The notes beneath the pieces are model-generated. The model was not told where the DNA came from. It did not search any database and saw nothing but the letters and a program-made list of their open reading frames with translations. Shown one piece after another: positions 1 through 6,941 of a stretch of DNA of 26,490 nucleotides. A program made the position numbers and the translations under genes. The first letter of the stretch is position 1. Each line of letters opens with the position of its first letter. Origin of the DNA: an uncultured Mycolicibacterium sp. (lineage in GTDB: Bacteria; Actinomycetota; Actinomycetes; Mycobacteriales; Mycobacteriaceae); NCBI RefSeq assembly GCF_937941905.1, contig NZ_CALDGS010000005.1, positions 1-26,490 on the forward strand. Direction: 5' to 3'.

Positions 1-388
1 CGGGCCTCGGCCGGCGGCGCCGGCGGTCGGGCCCGGCCGGCGACCCCGCACTCCGGCCGACGGACGCCCGCGCTGCCGAGCACTGAATCGGCCACGGCGG
101 CAAGGCGACAGCCCGGTTTTCCGGGCGCTCCCTGCCGCAGACGTGCGGTTATGGACGACTAGCAAACACCTTCCGGTACAGGCCGGATAACCCTGCCAGT
201 TCCCGGCGGCAACTCGTTTACCTGTGCGACAATTCTTCTCCGGACTTCCTCGCCCCGGTGGGGCCGACCGGGTCACCTTCTTCTCACCACACCATTCACC
301 GGGACGGTGCCGATCCACCGGCGGTGTCGACGGACCTCGACGAGCCGCGCTCGTGCAACCAGCGAGTTAACTCTTCCCCGGTTGGTAC
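1..388. other. Gene-free region upstream of espR
   Basis: I see no convincing gene here. The first ~100 bases are very GC-rich and could be the 3' end of a rightward gene; one frame open from the left edge closes at TGA 84-86, but nothing in its translation is recognisable. From about 120 onward the composition becomes less GC-rich, as expected for regulatory DNA. GGTTAT (147-152) and ATAACC (187-192) form a widely spaced inverted pair. From what is known of M. tuberculosis, espR has a long upstream region bound by several regulators, which would fit this length, but no specific site could be assigned. Confidence 0.5.
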
Positions 389-417
389 TTGGTTGGGTGG
401 TCATCAGTCGCTACGAT
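389..417 (+). promoter_or_regulatory. Predicted espR promoter
   Basis: A -35-like TTGGTT (389-394) and a -10-like TACGAT (412-417) are separated by 17 bp, the ideal housekeeping-sigma spacing. The start point would be near 424, leaving a leader of about 50 nt before the ATG at 474. The call rests on sequence only. Confidence 0.55.
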
Positions 418-460
418 GATCAGCAAATACGCCCGCCTGATAGCCGCTCGACAAGCATGT

Positions 461-465
461 GGAGG
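461..465 (+). promoter_or_regulatory. Ribosome binding site deciding the espR start
   Basis: GGAGG lies 8 nt before ATG 474, ideal spacing. An in-frame GTG at 459 precedes and overlaps this site, so the longer 142-residue reading is unlikely. The protein beginning MSKTFADRLNRLF also matches the N-terminus of M. tuberculosis EspR as I recall it. Confidence 0.8.
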
Positions 466-473
466 TCAATTCG

Positions 474-887
474 ATGAGCAAGACGTTCGCCGACCGGCTG
501 AACCGCCTCTTCGAGACGGTTTACCCACCGGGGCGCGGCCCGCACACGTCGGCTGAAGTGATCGCCGCATTGAAGGCGGAGGGCATCACCATGTCCGCGC
601 CGTACCTGTCGCAGCTGCGTTCCGGCAATCGGACCAACCCGTCGGCGGCGACGATGGCCGCGCTGGCCAACTTCTTCCGGATCAAGCCGGACTACTTCAC
701 CGACGACGAGTACTTCGAGAAGCTCGACCGCGAGTTGACCTGGCTGGCCCAGATGCGCGACGAGGGCGTGCGCAAGATCGCCGCGCGCACCATCGGCCTG
801 TCCAAGGAGGCGCAGGAAGAGGTCATCCGCAAGGCCGAGGAGCTGCGCCGCAAGGAGAACCTCGACGCCGAGACCGACGAGAACTGA
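474..887 (+). CDS. espR: EspR-like nucleoid-associated HTH regulator
   Basis: The product is 137 aa; M. tuberculosis EspR is 132 aa. Residues 1-80 are almost identical to the recalled EspR sequence: a helix-turn-helix of the XRE/lambda-repressor type with the segment TSAEVIAALKAEGITMSAPY followed by a SQLRSGNRTNPS recognition region. Residues ~85-130 form the helical dimerisation domain and are more divergent, ending in an acidic tail. EspR binds DNA as a dimer of dimers, bridges distant sites and activates the ESX-1 linked espACD operon; it acts more as a nucleoid-associated protein than a local switch. The gene is monocistronic, has a good promoter and RBS, and ends 11 nt before a strong hairpin shared with the converging 7-TM gene. 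The two minus-strand genes beyond that hairpin encode a peptidase and membrane protein of types that usually accompany XRE regulators. Confidence 0.93.
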   Translation: MSKTFADRLNRLFETVYPPGRGPHTSAEVIAALKAEGITMSAPYLSQLRSGNRTNPSAATMAALANFFRIKPDYFTDDEYFEKLDRELTWLAQMRDEGVRKIAARTIGLSKEAQEEVIRKAEELRRKENLDAETDEN

Positions 888-898
888 CGGTCCCGACG

Positions 899-940
899 AA
901 CGTGAGCCCGTGCGCGGAGTGCCGCGCGCGGGCTCATGTT
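899..940. terminator. Bidirectional hairpin, AACGTGAGCC family, copy 1
   Basis: Arms 899-917 and 922-940 pair over 19 positions (G:U pairs at 902/937 and 911/928) around a 4-nt loop, AGTG. On the + strand the right arm runs into TTTT (939-942), so it resembles an intrinsic terminator for espR. It lies between the convergent stops of espR (887) and the 7-TM gene (951), and so can end transcripts from both sides. The arm start AACGTGAGCC recurs in the hairpins at 9638-9707 and 13854-13906. Confidence 0.8.
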
Positions 941-950
941 TTGGGGCCGG

Positions 951-2162
951 TCAGACCACCTCGTCCTCGTCGGCCCGGACGAGGTCGCGGTAGCGGTCGG
1001 CGATGGCCAGGATCCATTCCCGGTCCGAGTACGACTCGGGCTGCCGCAGCCAGGCCATGCCGGGGAACTTCCGGCGCGCCTGGCCGTGCGCGCCACCCCG
1101 GCCCGCGTGGATCCACGCGGCGATCGCGGCGGCCCGCTCCTCCGGCGGCACCGGCACCGGCTCGGGGTCGAGCTCATCGGCGCCGTCGGTTCCCCCGTCC
1201 CGGACCACCGCGTCCCCGGCCGGCCCGTCGGCCTCCTCCTCGGCGCGGTCGCAGCCGGCCGCGGCCCGGGCCGGTGCCTTCCGCCGGGCGGCCTCGGCCG
1301 CGGTGGCCTCCAGATACAGCCCGTCGGAGATCAGCGACATCCGCTCGGCCACCCGGAACACCAGCGGACCGCGCGGCCGCTCGCCGATGCCCAGGTCCGG
1401 CTGGCGCCGGCTGAGCTCGGTCAGCAGCGGCTCGATCACCGCCAGCTCGCGGCGCGCCCCGAACCAGTCCTCCAGGCTGGGCAGCAGCGACCCGGCCGCG
1501 ACCACGACCATCGCCGCCCCCAGCAGCGTCGCGGCCGACCCGATCCCGACCAGCTCGGTGGCGGCAACCGCGCGCAGCAGCACGAACACGCTGGCCAGCA
1601 CGATCAGCACGATGCCGACGGTGAACAGGAACAACGCCCGGCCACGGCGGCTGCGGTTGGAGTAACGCAGCCCCGCCCAGGCCACCAGCGTCGAGGCGAG
1701 CATCACGTACAGCAGCGGCACCAGCCACGGCAGCGTCGCGCCCTGCGCGCCCAGGGTGCGGCTCAGGTACTCCTCGGTCGTCATCTCGGGCTGGCGACCC
1801 GCCCCGAAGAACCGGGCCAGGGCGACCACGGCGACCACCCCGGCCACCGCGTACTGCACGGCGGCGACCCGACGAACCGTCGTGGGACGTTTGGTGGACG
1901 CGGCGGCGGTGATCATCACGCAGCTCCCGGCCGCGCAGGCGACGAGCGCCACCTCGCTGAGCCCCATGGCCAGGTTGGGCCAGCCGGACACGTCGTCGAC
2001 GAGCAGGGTCAACGGCCGCCAGTTCAGGGCGGCCACGGTGGCCAGGCTGCCCAGCGCCACGATCATCGCCGTGCTCACCACGGACTGCTTGTGGACCAGG
2101 GCCCAGCCGATCCGCATGCCCGTGGCCAGCCCGAGCAGTGCGGCGATCAGCCAGATGATCAA
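951..2162 (-). CDS. 7-TM protein, MAB_1171c/DUF6545-like
   Basis: The product is about 403 aa. Seven hydrophobic segments can be read at roughly residues 2-18, 29-46, 62-87, 98-118, 147-168, 177-200 and 208-232. A soluble ~170-residue tail, rich in Arg, Glu and Ala, follows. This plan matches the actinobacterial MAB_1171c family putative transporters with a DUF6545 domain, which are usually found beside ImmA/IrrE peptidases and XRE regulators. The start chosen is TTG 2162, which shares TTGA with the stop of the upstream peptidase gene and has GGGGAGG 7 nt before it; the first in-frame ATG would remove the first membrane segment. The open frame continues upstream to 2747 but is occupied there by the peptidase in another frame. 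Transport is only a database label; a sensor or receptor role is equally possible. Family assignment is from memory. Confidence 0.75.
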   Translation of the reverse strand: MIIWLIAALLGLATGMRIGWALVHKQSVVSTAMIVALGSLATVAALNWRPLTLLVDDVSGWPNLAMGLSEVALVACAAGSCVMITAAASTKRPTTVRRVAAVQYAVAGVVAVVALARFFGAGRQPEMTTEEYLSRTLGAQGATLPWLVPLLYVMLASTLVAWAGLRYSNRSRRGRALFLFTVGIVLIVLASVFVLLRAVAATELVGIGSAATLLGAAMVVVAAGSLLPSLEDWFGARRELAVIEPLLTELSRRQPDLGIGERPRGPLVFRVAERMSLISDGLYLEATAAEAARRKAPARAAAGCDRAEEEADGPAGDAVVRDGGTDGADELDPEPVPVPPEERAAAIAAWIHAGRGGAHGQARRKFPGMAWLRQPESYSDREWILAIADRYRDLVRADEDEVV

Positions 2163-2650
2163 CCAAATGCCTCCCCGAGGCGGACCTGCACGATCGACGA
2201 CCGGTCCGAGGGCAGCCGGCCGAGTCGGAAGAGCAGCAGCGCGGCGAAGTCCTCCGCCTCCTGCTCGGCGTCCTCGCCGCTGGGCCCCATGCATCCGGTG
2301 CGCTGGTTGAGCATGTAGCGGATCAGATCCGACCCGGCCAGTTCGACGACCTCGCGGGCGGCCTCCTCCACCGGCGTCCCGGAGTGGCCGAGCACGAGGT
2401 GGCCGAGTTCGTGGGCCAGGGTGCGGTCGCTGGCCGGCATGCCGCGCTGGATGAGGAACACGTCTCGGTCGTGGTACTCGCGCCACTGGCCGCAGACGCC
2501 GGGCGGCAGGTCGGCGAGCTTGATCTCGATGGGCCGGCCGCGGTCGGCGCTGACGGCCTCGACCAGCCGCGTCAGCGTGACCTCCCCGTGCCGCGGGGCG
2601 AGGTCGAGCACTTCGTTGACGGCGCGCGTCACGCGCCGGCTTGCCGGCAT
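2159..2650 (-). CDS. ImmA/IrrE-like zinc metallopeptidase
   Basis: The product is 163 aa. The central HELGHLVLGH motif is the HExxH zinc-binding and catalytic site, preceded by a segment (DRDVFLIQRGMPASDRTLAH) typical of the ImmA/IrrE (COG2856) fold, and followed by an EEAAREV/EQEAEDFAALLL helix that can supply the third zinc ligand and holds the usual E-x-x-A-x-x-F-A-A-x-L-L signature. There is no signal peptide, so it should be cytosolic. ATG 2650 is preferred; an upstream start at 2734 would add about 28 residues of low-quality sequence. The 3' end overlaps the 7-TM gene by 4 nt (TTGA), so the two are translationally coupled. In Bacillus ICEBs1 and Deinococcus, such peptidases cut XRE-type repressors; the nearest XRE-type protein here is EspR. 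The actual substrate is unknown. Confidence 0.85.
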   Translation of the reverse strand: MPASRRVTRAVNEVLDLAPRHGEVTLTRLVEAVSADRGRPIEIKLADLPPGVCGQWREYHDRDVFLIQRGMPASDRTLAHELGHLVLGHSGTPVEEAAREVVELAGSDLIRYMLNQRTGCMGPSGEDAEQEAEDFAALLLFRLGRLPSDRSSIVQVRLGEAFG

Positions 2651-2853
2651 ACAACCCCCTCTCGCGGTCCGCGAAATCACCGCTCCGGCCGAGCAGCTCG
2701 GTCGTGATCGCCACCCCGGACCCAACCCGAGCAACGTGTGCGTTCAAGCATGCCCTCTGACCGGGGTAAAGCCAAGATGCTTCGGCGACCGGCCGACGGC
2801 CGTGTCGGTGTCGGCCGCCGCGGCGCCGGGCGCGCGGGCACGCGTGTGACCTC

Positions 2854-2863
2854 TAGCGATAGT
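2854..2863 (+). promoter_or_regulatory. Possible -10 region of the Rv3850-like operon
   Basis: TAGCGA (2854-2859) or GATAGT (2858-2863) could serve as a -10 element; no clear -35 is visible. This is the only AT-rich patch in the 278-bp divergent region between the peptidase gene and 2929. The gene at 2929 has GGGAGG (2915-2920), 8 nt before its ATG. Confidence 0.35.
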
Positions 2864-2928
2864 GTTGGGCTGCCGAAATCGCGATACGTCCGCACCGGAC
2901 GTCCGACACCGACCGGGAGGCTGCCGGG

Positions 2929-3585
2929 ATGGCCCTGTTCAAGCGACGTAAGAGCCGCGCCCAGCGCCGCGCCGAAGCCCGGGCCATCAAGGCCAAGGCG
3001 AAGCTAGAGGCCAGGCTCGCCGCCAAGAACGAGGCTCGCCGCATCAAGGTGGAGAACCGGGCGGCGGCCCGGGCGGTCAAGGCGCAGCTGCGCGCCCAGC
3101 GGCGCAGCGACCGTACCGCGCTGAAGGTGGCCGAGGCCCAGCTCAAGGCCGCGCAGGAGGGCAAGCTGCTGTCGCCCACGCGGATCCGCCGGGCGCTCAC
3201 CGTGACGCGTCTGCTGGCCCCGGTCGTGGTCCCGGTCGCCTACCGCGCCGCAGTGGCGGTGCGGGGCTATCTCGACGAGCGCCGCGCCGACGAGCTCGGG
3301 GTGCCGCTGAGCCAGGTCGGTCAGTTCTCCGGGCACGGGGCGCAGCTGTCGGCACGGATCGCCGGGGCGGAGCGCTCGCTGGCGCTGGTCGCCGAGAAGA
3401 ACCCCAAGGACGCCGAGACCAGGCAGTTCGTCACCGCGATCACCGACCGGCTGCGCGATCTGTCCGCCGCGGTGACCGCCGCCGAGAACATGCCCGCGGC
3501 GCGCCGCCGGGCGGCCCACGCCGCGATCGCCGAACAGCTCGACGCCATCGACGCCGATCTGATGGCCCGACTCGGGGTGGCCTGA
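2929..3585 (+). CDS. Rv3850-like protein, DUF6474-type
   Basis: The product is 218 aa, which I recall as the length of M. tuberculosis Rv3850, and it lies in the same position after espR. The first ~75 residues are extremely rich in Lys, Arg and Ala and should form a long basic helix or coiled coil (KxxxRxx repeats), suggestive of nucleic acid or membrane-surface contact. A hydrophobic stretch (RLLAPVVVPVAYRAAVAV, about residues 94-112) may associate with the membrane. The rest is a soluble helical domain (residues ~120-218) with no catalytic motif that I recognise. RBS and ATG are good. The next gene starts 7 bp after its stop, so it probably heads an operon reaching to copD. The molecular function is unknown. 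Confidence 0.8.
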   Translation: MALFKRRKSRAQRRAEARAIKAKAKLEARLAAKNEARRIKVENRAAARAVKAQLRAQRRSDRTALKVAEAQLKAAQEGKLLSPTRIRRALTVTRLLAPVVVPVAYRAAVAVRGYLDERRADELGVPLSQVGQFSGHGAQLSARIAGAERSLALVAEKNPKDAETRQFVTAITDRLRDLSAAVTAAENMPAARRRAAHAAIAEQLDAIDADLMARLGVA

Positions 3586-3592
3586 TCCAGCG

Positions 3593-4114
3593 ATGACCGG
3601 ATCGTCGGCGTCGGGGGGCCGTGCGCGCGGCGGCGCCGCGGGTGCGTTGACCGCGGCGCTGGCGGTGGCCGCGCACGGTGCGGCCGATGGGGCGCCGCCG
3701 TCGGGTGCGGCGGCGGTGCTGCTGGCCCTGGTGGCCGCCTCGGTCGGCGCGCTGGTGGCGGCCTGGCCGCGGTCGGCGCACCCGCCGGTGCTCGTGGTGC
3801 TGCTCGGCGCCGGACAGCTCGCCGGACACGCCACGCTCGGCCTGGTCGCCCACGCCCGGACCGGCCCCGGCGTGCCCGCGTGGGTGATGGCGGCCGCGCA
3901 CGTGGCCGCGGTGCTGGCCGGGGCGCTGCTCATCACTGTCGGCGACCGGCTGGCCGCCGCGCTCTCGCGCACGGTGCGCACCCTGCTGCCGCCGGCCCGG
4001 GTGCCGGTGGCGCCGGCACCGCCGTCGCCGCCGCGGGCGGCCGACCAGCCGCTGCGCGCACTGTTGTTGGCCTGCTCGGTGTCGCACCGGGGACCGCCGG
4101 CCGTCGTCCGATGA
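3593..4114 (+). CDS. Small multi-pass membrane protein (Rv3851-like?)
   Basis: The product is 173 aa. Three or four hydrophobic segments are visible (about residues 14-33, 36-58, 63-85 and 97-118), followed by a Pro- and Arg-rich tail of ~55 residues. It has His residues in or near the membrane segments (AAH, GHATLGLVAH, AAAH), seen also in small membrane partners of copper modules. It sits 7 bp after the Rv3850-like gene and 41 bp before ycnI, so is most likely cotranscribed. In M. tuberculosis the corresponding slot is Rv3851, a shorter predicted membrane protein; I infer that this is its longer counterpart from position only. No RBS stands out before ATG 3593, and the coding density of the tail is less certain. 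Possible role: accessory membrane subunit of the copper module. Confidence 0.65.
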   Translation: MTGSSASGGRARGGAAGALTAALAVAAHGAADGAPPSGAAAVLLALVAASVGALVAAWPRSAHPPVLVVLLGAGQLAGHATLGLVAHARTGPGVPAWVMAAAHVAAVLAGALLITVGDRLAAALSRTVRTLLPPARVPVAPAPPSPPRAADQPLRALLLACSVSHRGPPAVVR

Positions 4115-4155
4115 CCGGCCGAAACATCCCTGCGACACCAGAAAGCCAGAATCGA

Positions 4156-4830
4156 ATGAAGACATCGACCCGGGTGCGGTTGCGCACCCTGCTCGCCGCT
4201 GCCGTCACCGGCAGCGTCCTGACCCTCGGCGTGGCCACCGCCGCGCCGGCCGCCGCGCACGTCCGCGTGGAGGCCTCCGATCCCACCCCGGGCGCCTACG
4301 CGGTGCTCACCTTCCGGGTGCCCGGCGAGTCCGAGACCGGTGCCCGCACCACCGGGCTGCGGGTGGAACTGCCCGACCTGGCCTCGGTGCGCACCGAGGT
4401 GATGCCGGGCTGGACCGCCACCCTGGACCGCGACGACGCGGCCGGCACGGTGCGGTCGGTGACCTGGACCGCCGAACCCGGTGTGGGCATCTCCGCCGAC
4501 GAGTTCGCGCTGTTCCGCATCTCGGTGAAGCTGCCGGAGACCGACACGCTGAGCATGCCCGCGGTGCAGATCTACGACGACGGCACCGAGGTGCGCTGGG
4601 ATCAGCCGGAGCCCGGCGACGGCACCGAGCCGGACTACCCGGCGCCCACCCTCACGCTGGCGGTGGCCGAACCGCCCGCCGCGAGCGGCGCAACCGACAC
4701 CGCCGCGAGCGGCGCAACCGACACCGCCGCCGGCGCAACCGACACCTCGGCCCGCTGGCTGGCCGGGGCGTCGCTGGTGGTCGCCGCCGCCGCGGTGACG
4801 GCTGCGGTGCTGCTGCGGAGGCGGGCGTGA
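4156..4830 (+). CDS. ycnI: YcnI-like (DUF1775) copper-binding protein
   Basis: The product is 224 aa. A signal peptide (residues 1-34) ends AAPAAA, leaving His35 as the mature N-terminus, as in YcnI proteins, where the N-terminal His, an acidic residue and a Trp bind Cu(II) in a mono-histidine brace. Candidate partners are conserved here: E39 and W148 in the VRWDQPE segment. Residues ~35-165 are the DUF1775 beta-sandwich. A repetitive Ala/Ser/Gly/Thr/Asp linker (~173-198) and a C-terminal transmembrane helix ending in RRRA anchor it outside the membrane. The start is ATG 4156; the same frame is open further upstream, but the signal peptide fixes the start. It overlaps copC by GTGA. Role inferred: extracytoplasmic copper handling, passing copper to or from CopC/CopD. 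Confidence 0.88.
   Translation: MKTSTRVRLRTLLAAAVTGSVLTLGVATAAPAAAHVRVEASDPTPGAYAVLTFRVPGESETGARTTGLRVELPDLASVRTEVMPGWTATLDRDDAAGTVRSVTWTAEPGVGISADEFALFRISVKLPETDTLSMPAVQIYDDGTEVRWDQPEPGDGTEPDYPAPTLTLAVAEPPAASGATDTAASGATDTAAGATDTSARWLAGASLVVAAAAVTAAVLLRRRA
4681..4746 (+). repeat. 24-bp tandem repeat in the ycnI linker
   Basis: 4681-4704 and 4705-4728 are identical 24-mers, followed by a partial third unit (4732-4746, GGCGCAACCGACACC). Each full unit encodes ASGATDTA in the linker between the copper-binding domain and the membrane anchor. The repeat is in frame, so copy-number change would only alter linker length. Confidence 0.9.
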
Positions 4831-5393
4831 TCCGGCCGGCCGCGGTGCTCGCCGCGCTGCTGACCGCGCTCGCCCTCGTGGCCGCCCCGTCGGCCGGGGC
4901 GCACGCCGCCCGGATCGGGGAGAACCCGACCGACGGATCGGCGTTGGCCGTCCCGCCCACCGAGGTGCAGGCGGTATTCAACGAGCCGATGCAGCCGCAC
5001 TTCGCGGCGATGACGGTGATCGGCCCGGACGGCGGCCAGTGGCAGGACGGCGACCCGGTCGTCGAGGGGGCGGTGGTCAAGGTGGCGGTGCGGCCCCTCG
5101 GCCCGGCCGGCAGCTACACGGTGAACTACCGCGCCACCTCCGCCGACGGGCACGTCGTGACCGGTTCCTGGAGCTTCGAGCTCACCACCCCGGGGCCGGG
5201 CGCCACCACCGCCCCGGCCGCGCCGGCAGAACCCGCCCGATCCGAGCCCGCACCGGGCGAACCCGCCTCCGGTGAGGCCGCCGCCCCGGCCGGGTCCGGG
5301 GCGTCGGGCGGGGTACCGGTGTGGCCGTTCGTCGCGGTGGCGGTGCTGCTGGTCGCCGCCGGGGTGTGGTGGGCGGTCCGGCGCCGCGCGTGA
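4827..5393 (+). CDS. copC: CopC-like periplasmic copper-binding protein
   Basis: The product is 188 aa from GTG 4827, sharing GTGA with the ycnI stop. The signal peptide is residues 1-25, and His26 would be the new N-terminus. The CopC domain (26-120) has the typical GENPTDGSAL start, the NEPM strand and SADGHVVTGSWSF near its end. His26, D107 and H109 correspond to the His1/Asp/His Cu(II) site of single-site CopC proteins; there is no Met-rich Cu(I) loop. A Pro/Ala/Glu linker (121-158) and one C-terminal transmembrane helix tether it. It lies between ycnI and copD, the arrangement seen in many bacteria for copper import or envelope copper supply. No obvious RicR or CsoR operator was seen nearby. 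Confidence 0.9.
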   Translation: MIRPAAVLAALLTALALVAAPSAGAHAARIGENPTDGSALAVPPTEVQAVFNEPMQPHFAAMTVIGPDGGQWQDGDPVVEGAVVKVAVRPLGPAGSYTVNYRATSADGHVVTGSWSFELTTPGPGATTAPAAPAEPARSEPAPGEPASGEAAAPAGSGASGGVPVWPFVAVAVLLVAAGVWWAVRRRA

Positions 5394-6328
5394 CCGGCGG
5401 GCCCGGTGCCCGCACGGCGGTCGCCGGTGCCGTACTGCTGGCGGCGTCGGTGGCCGTGATGTGGGCACTGGGCCGGCCACAGACCCCCGCGGCCGACACC
5501 GCGGTGCGCACGGTGGCCGACTGCGCGGCCGTGGTCACCCTCGGGGCCGCGGTCGTGCCGTGGCTGGACGACGCCGGCCGGCGCCGCGCGGAACTCGTCG
5601 AGCGGGCCGGCCGGCCGCTGCTGATCGGCGCGGCGGTGTGGCTGCTGGCCGAGTTGGCGCGACTGGTGGTGCAGGCGGCCCGCGCCGCCGGCCGGCCGGC
5701 GACGACGGTCGAGGCGGCCACCGTGATCCGCTACGCGACCGACACCACGCTGGGCCGGTCGGTGGTGTTCAGCCTGGTGTGCGCCACCCTGGTGGCGGTG
5801 CTGGCCACGGCCGCCACGCTGCGCGGTGGCGCCCTGCTGGCCGCCACCGCCGGGGTGGCGGCGGCCGGGCTGTGCGCCCGCACGCTCAGTGGCCACCTCA
5901 TCCACAGCCCGCTGGGCGGGGCGGCGATCGCGGTGCACGCGCTGGCCGCCGCGCTGTGGTGCGGGGTGCTGGCGGCGCTGCTGCTGACGGTGGGCCACCG
6001 CGGCCGGTGGGCCCGGGTGCTGCCCCGGTTCTCGCAGCTGTCGCTGTGGTGCGTGGCGGCGCTGTCGGCGGGCGGGGTGGCGGGGGCCGTCGTGGCCCTG
6101 GACGCGCCGTCCGACCTGGTGTTCACCGGCTACGGCCGGGTGCTCATGGCCAAACTGGCGTTGACCGCGGGCCTGCTGGTGCTCGGCTGGCGCAACCGCA
6201 CCGACTGGCTGCCCGCGGCACGCCGTCACCACGCCACCGCGGCGGTGTCACGGACCCGCGCCCTGACCGAACTGGCCGTGATGGGCGCGGCGCTGACCGG
6301 CGCCGCCGCCCTGACCGTCACCGGGTGA
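5390..6328 (+). CDS. copD: CopD-family membrane protein
   Basis: The product is 312 aa from GTG 5390, overlapping the copC stop by GTGA; the same frame is open upstream inside copC, but no better start exists. It has about eight transmembrane helices. The segment GHLIHSPLGGAAIAVHALAAA, followed by LW, carries the spaced His residues and Trp of the CopD domain (PF05425) and probably forms the copper path. The C-terminal part has the YGRVLMAKLALTAGLLVLGWRNR sequence that CopD proteins share. It should sit in the cytoplasmic membrane and take copper from CopC. It is the last gene of the run that begins at 2929; the hns-like gene starts 50 bp later, probably with its own promoter. Confidence 0.88.
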   Translation: MTGGPGARTAVAGAVLLAASVAVMWALGRPQTPAADTAVRTVADCAAVVTLGAAVVPWLDDAGRRRAELVERAGRPLLIGAAVWLLAELARLVVQAARAAGRPATTVEAATVIRYATDTTLGRSVVFSLVCATLVAVLATAATLRGGALLAATAGVAAAGLCARTLSGHLIHSPLGGAAIAVHALAAALWCGVLAALLLTVGHRGRWARVLPRFSQLSLWCVAALSAGGVAGAVVALDAPSDLVFTGYGRVLMAKLALTAGLLVLGWRNRTDWLPAARRHHATAAVSRTRALTELAVMGAALTGAAALTVTG

Positions 6329-6344
6329 GGCCGAGCCCACCTGG

Positions 6345-6370
6345 CATGATGGGTGCGACCCCGAGAGGAG
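6345..6370 (+). promoter_or_regulatory. Possible promoter and RBS of the hns-like gene
   Basis: CATGAT (6345-6350) is a weak -10 candidate. AGAGGAG (6364-6370) lies 8 nt before ATG 6379 and is a strong RBS that fixes the start. No -35 was recognised, and read-through from copD is also possible. Confidence 0.4.
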
Positions 6371-6378
6371 CAGCACAC

Positions 6379-6918
6379 ATGGCAGACCCGCAGGACCGCC
6401 CCGACGAGCCGTCGACCGCTGCCGCGGGTGGCGGGTCGGCCGCAGCCGAGCCCGGCTCCGGCGCGGCACCTGCCGAGCAGACTCCACCGGCGAAGAAGAC
6501 ACCGGCCAAGAAGGCGCCGGCCAAGAAGGCCGCGAAGAAGGCCGCCCCCGCGGCGAAGAAAGCACCCGCCAAGAAAGCCCCCGCGAAGAAGACGCCGGCC
6601 AAGAAGGCCCCGGCGGCCGAACCCGCGCAGGCCCCCGAACAGACCCAGCCGGAGCAGACCCGGCCGGAACAGACCCAGTCCCCGGTCGAGGCCCCGCAGC
6701 CGCAGCCCGAGCCGGCCGCGCCGGATGCCGCCGCGGCCCGGGAGATCGCGGCGCAGGCCAAGTCCACGGTTGCCGCGGCCGACAACCCGGTCGCCGGCCC
6801 GGTGCCCGCTCCCCCGCCCGGTCCCGACCACCACTCACGGCTGCCGCTGCTGGCCGCCGTCGCCGCCGGCGTGCTGGCCATCGTGGCGGTGCTGGTGGCC
6901 GCCCGCCGGGGCGACTGA
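6379..6918 (+). CDS. hns: Rv3852-type H-NS-like, Lys-rich membrane-anchored protein
   Basis: The product is 179 aa; M. tuberculosis Rv3852 is 134 aa. It starts MADPQDRPDEPS, close to the recalled Rv3852 N-terminus. Residues ~35-78 consist of PAKK/AAKK repeats, as in histone-H1 and HU tails, giving a strong positive charge for DNA contact. A Glu/Gln/Pro-rich spacer follows. A conserved AREIAAQAKSTV helix and a C-terminal transmembrane helix (about 153-175, ending AARRGD) complete the protein. Rv3852 was named H-NS for DNA binding but is membrane-anchored and not a true H-NS relative. The extra length here lies mainly in the acidic/Gln spacer. Role inferred: tethering or organising DNA near the membrane. 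Confidence 0.87.
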   Translation: MADPQDRPDEPSTAAAGGGSAAAEPGSGAAPAEQTPPAKKTPAKKAPAKKAAKKAAPAAKKAPAKKAPAKKTPAKKAPAAEPAQAPEQTQPEQTRPEQTQSPVEAPQPQPEPAAPDAAAAREIAAQAKSTVAAADNPVAGPVPAPPPGPDHHSRLPLLAAVAAGVLAIVAVLVAARRGD

Positions 6919-6929
6919 CCGGCGCTGGC

Positions 6930-6935
6930 TAGCAT
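6930..6935 (+). promoter_or_regulatory. rraA -10 element, leaderless
   Basis: TAGCAT fits the mycobacterial TANNNT -10 pattern and ends 6 nt before GTG 6942. Transcription would therefore start at or next to the start codon, and no RBS is present. Confidence 0.6.
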
Positions 6936-6941
6936 TTGCCC

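Noticed and set aside
936..2318. Long + strand frames opposite the 7-TM protein gene
   Set aside because: They lack hydrophobic or domain structure and mirror the codon positions of the minus-strand genes.
2163..2747. Extension of the 7-TM protein frame upstream over the peptidase gene
   Set aside because: The translation there is low-complexity Arg/Pro/Gly, while the overlapping frame encodes a clear HELGH peptidase. TTG 2162 with a GGGGAGG RBS explains the true start.
6484..6615. DNA repeat in the Lys-rich part of the hns-like gene
   Set aside because: The repetition is at protein level (PAKK units) with varied codons, so it is not an exact DNA tandem repeat.
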